Shown: positions 30,110 through 31,515 of the stretch, piece after piece
Layout of the letters: each line of letters begins with the position of its first letter
Position numbering within the stretch: the stretch's first letter is position 1
NCBI GenBank assembly: GCA_033720975.1
Contig: JAWWBL010000009.1
Span: forward strand, 1 to 31,515
Origin: JAWWBL01 sp033720975
Lineage (GTDB): Bacteria; Actinomycetota; Acidimicrobiia; Spongiisociales; ZC4RG35
DNA length: 31,515 nucleotides
Direction: 5' to 3'
Made by a program: the position numbers and the translations under genes
The notes under the pieces: generated by a model
What the model was told of the DNA's origin: nothing
The model's database searches: none
The model's input: only the letters and a program-made list of their open reading frames with translations

Positions 30110-31048
30110 TCAGGGTTTCAGTTGGAGATCGACCACCAAGGGAAAGTGATCTGAGCCCATGGCCGGGCCAAGACGGCGATCCGTTACCACGAGCGCATCC
30201 GAGTAGAGAAGGTGGTCGATAGGCACTCTGAGCAGGAATGAGGAGCCGGCAGGGAAACTGGGCTGCAACCCGAAGCCCGTCTGTGAATTGGCCAGGTCGG
30301 AGACATCCATCAGTCTGCGGAACGGATGTGACCACGGGGTGGCGTTGAAGTCCCCAACCACCACGTGAGCCCCTTCCCTTTCCGATGCCCAGGACGCTGC
30401 GAATGCCAATTGTGCGTCACGCAGGTTCGACCTCTGCTCGTCCGTCGGCGCCAAAGGATGGGTCGACAAGATCGCGATCGGCTCGGGCCATCCTCGGGGT
30501 CGGTAGTCGATCATCACCGCCCGGGCCTGGGTCTCGGCGAAGCCGTACGAGACCACATCCCGCTCATCCGCCCTCAACAACACGAGAGTCCCGAAGATCA
30601 ACTGGTCGGAGCGGGGGCGGATCACCTCGTAGTCGAGACCCGCCGACTCCATGGCCACCTCCCAGGGCCGACTCGCCTCGTGAAGAAGGACCACGTCAGG
30701 GTCAGTGACCTCGATGTAATCGATGACTTCAGAGAAACTCTCGTTGGTCGAGAGCAGGTTGAACGACAGAATCCTGATAGAAGGGGCGTCGGGTGACCCC
30801 TCCGAGGGAGACCCGAGGTACAGCGGCCCCACGACTATCAGGTTGACCGCCGCGACGGCGAGAACCGCATAGCCGGTCTTCCGCCAGCCCGAAACCATGA
30901 GGAGCACGCCCAGGACGAGCAGGGCGACGAGGTACTGCCCGCGGAAGTTGGCCAGTACGTCCAACCACCAGAACCACTGGCCGGCGAAGGCGGCCAGTGA
31001 AACGAGGGCGACTGCCACTCCGGGGACGGCGAGCAGCAAGAGGGCCAC
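30110..31048 (-). CDS. Membrane-anchored endonuclease/exonuclease/phosphatase family protein
   Basis: 312 aa. Three hydrophobic segments lie in the first ~85 residues, followed by an EEP-fold domain that should face outside. Catalytic marks are SFNLLSTNES (Asn), LHEASRPW (metal Glu), ILSTHPLAP (His), VVVGDFNATPWSHPFRRLM (Asp/Asn) and the final GSDHFPLVVDL (Asp-His). Such proteins cleave phosphodiester or phosphoester bonds of nucleic acids, lipids or inositol phosphates; the substrate is unknown. GTG 31048 is chosen because GGAGGAG of the upstream gene's end precedes it; the two genes are 4 nt apart and probably coupled. Earlier in-frame starts lie inside the CCA-enzyme gene. Confidence 0.85.
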   Translation of the reverse strand: MALLLLAVPGVAVALVSLAAFAGQWFWWLDVLANFRGQYLVALLVLGVLLMVSGWRKTGYAVLAVAAVNLIVVGPLYLGSPSEGSPDAPSIRILSFNLLSTNESFSEVIDYIEVTDPDVVLLHEASRPWEVAMESAGLDYEVIRPRSDQLIFGTLVLLRADERDVVSYGFAETQARAVMIDYRPRGWPEPIAILSTHPLAPTDEQRSNLRDAQLAFAASWASEREGAHVVVGDFNATPWSHPFRRLMDVSDLANSQTGFGLQPSFPAGSSFLLRVPIDHLLYSDALVVTDRRLGPAMGSDHFPLVVDLQLKP

Positions 31049-31052
31049 CCTC

Positions 31053-31515
31053 TCACTCCTCCTCGGTGGGTGGTGGCCCTGGGTCCGAACCGCCCTGGTC
31101 GATCCACCATTCCCTGGCGATGGCAAACGCCGTTTCGGGAGTGTATGGCCCCTCCTCGATCCTCTTCTCGAGGAGGATGGTCATTATCTCCCCCACCTTC
31201 GGGCTGGGGTCGATCCCCAGATATTCCATCACCTGGTGCCCGTCGATGGGGGCACGGAGTGCCTCCAACTCCTCCTTGGCCGAAAGCTCGGCGATACGTC
31301 GCTCGAGCTCGTCGATACTCGCCTGGATCTCCCTCTCCCGGCGAGCGTTGGCTGTGGTCACGTCGCACCGCACGAGCTCGTTCAGCTTGTCGAGGAGGTC
31401 TCCGGCGTCCCTGACGTAACGCCGGACAGCCGAATCGGTCCATCCCAGTTTGAGCGTGTGGGGACGGAGATGCAGGAAGACGAGCCGGCTCACCTGCTCG
31501 ACGATCTCCTTGGGG
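31053..31515 (-). CDS. cca: CCA tRNA nucleotidyltransferase, C-terminal part (cut by window edge)
   Basis: 153 codons of the C-terminal end are present; the catalytic head lies beyond the window. The segment EIVEQVSRLVFLHLRPH then KLGWTDSAVRRYVRDAGDLLDKLNELVR is diagnostic of the actinobacterial CCA-adding enzyme/poly(A) polymerase family with its HD-type region. A helical part (REREIQASIDELERRIAEL) and the ending EYLGIDPSPKVGEIMTILLEKRIEEG complete the tail. It repairs or adds the 3' CCA of tRNAs. The gene overlaps its neighbour's ribosome-binding site and forms a unit with the EEP gene. Confidence 0.88.
   Translation of the reverse strand, partial: PKEIVEQVSRLVFLHLRPHTLKLGWTDSAVRRYVRDAGDLLDKLNELVRCDVTTANARREREIQASIDELERRIAELSAKEELEALRAPIDGHQVMEYLGIDPSPKVGEIMTILLEKRIEEGPYTPETAFAIAREWWIDQGGSDPGPPPTEEE

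Noticed and set aside
1..31515. Prophage, transposon, CRISPR, toxin-antitoxin or restriction system
   Set aside because: No transposase, integrase, phage, Cas, toxin or methylase motif was found, and no regular repeat array is present; base composition looks even throughout.

Overview
This window looks like chromosome from a high-GC Gram-positive bacterium of the Actinomycetota, possibly an uncultured Acidimicrobiia-like lineage (class-level placement is inference). The evidence is a 30-aa bS22-type ribosomal protein, a PAC2 protein, a dCTP deaminase with the mycobacterial-type C-terminus, a cis-prenyltransferase with the C-terminal signature of the mycobacterial short-chain enzyme, and many genes that appear to be transcribed without leaders. 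There is no prophage, transposase, CRISPR array or secondary-metabolite cluster. Nearly every gene is housekeeping or generally metabolic, so I do not claim a new multi-gene system. The unusual points lie in gene structure and expression signals.

Layout. Positions 1-1.6 kb (minus): the N-terminus of a probable acetyl-CoA synthetase, preceded by an apolipoprotein N-acyltransferase homologue with Ser in place of the catalytic Cys. Positions 1.6-7.8 kb (plus): an inositol-monophosphatase-like enzyme, a barrel-only amidohydrolase and two tandem M3 oligopeptidases separated by a long inverted repeat. Positions 8-10.7 kb (plus): a 65-aa Cys/His protein with a strong hairpin behind it, then a CopZ-like copper chaperone and a CopA copper ATPase that overlap out of frame. 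Positions 10.7-14 kb: PAC2 protein (plus), bS22 (minus), S9 peptidase and a small hypothetical (plus). Positions 13.9-15 kb: homoserine kinase (minus) and a 71-aa membrane protein (plus) diverge from a 22-bp gap. Positions 15-17.2 kb: tRNA-Gly(CCC) with a duplicated 3' end, a membrane cupredoxin (minus), a secreted NTR/TIMP-like protein and dCTP deaminase (plus).

Positions 17.4-23.8 kb (minus) read pyrE, a PH-like membrane protein, an endonuclease-IV-like enzyme, panB, a DUF192 protein, rpsF, ssb, rpsR, rplI, then dnaB. Overlapping stops and starts indicate coupled translation. The rpsF-ssb-rpsR-rplI-dnaB order is a conserved bacterial arrangement. Positions 23.9-26.2 kb (plus): a histidine phosphatase, an ECF sigma factor and a membrane protein coupled to it, probably its anti-sigma factor. 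Positions 26.2-31.5 kb: nitrilase-family amidase and cis-prenyltransferase (minus), hemolysin-III-family protein (plus), then aminopeptidase P, a membrane endonuclease/exonuclease/phosphatase-family protein and the C-terminal end of a CCA-adding enzyme (minus).

Expression. Many transcription-unit first genes (IMPase, PAC2, thrB, the 71-aa protein, pyrE, histidine phosphatase, nitrilase, pepP, perhaps lnt) have a TAnnnT hexamer ending 6-7 nt before the start codon and no Shine-Dalgarno sequence, as expected for leaderless mRNAs. Operon-internal genes and a few others instead have clear AGGAGG-like sites. This contrast fixes several start codons, notably GTG for pyrE.
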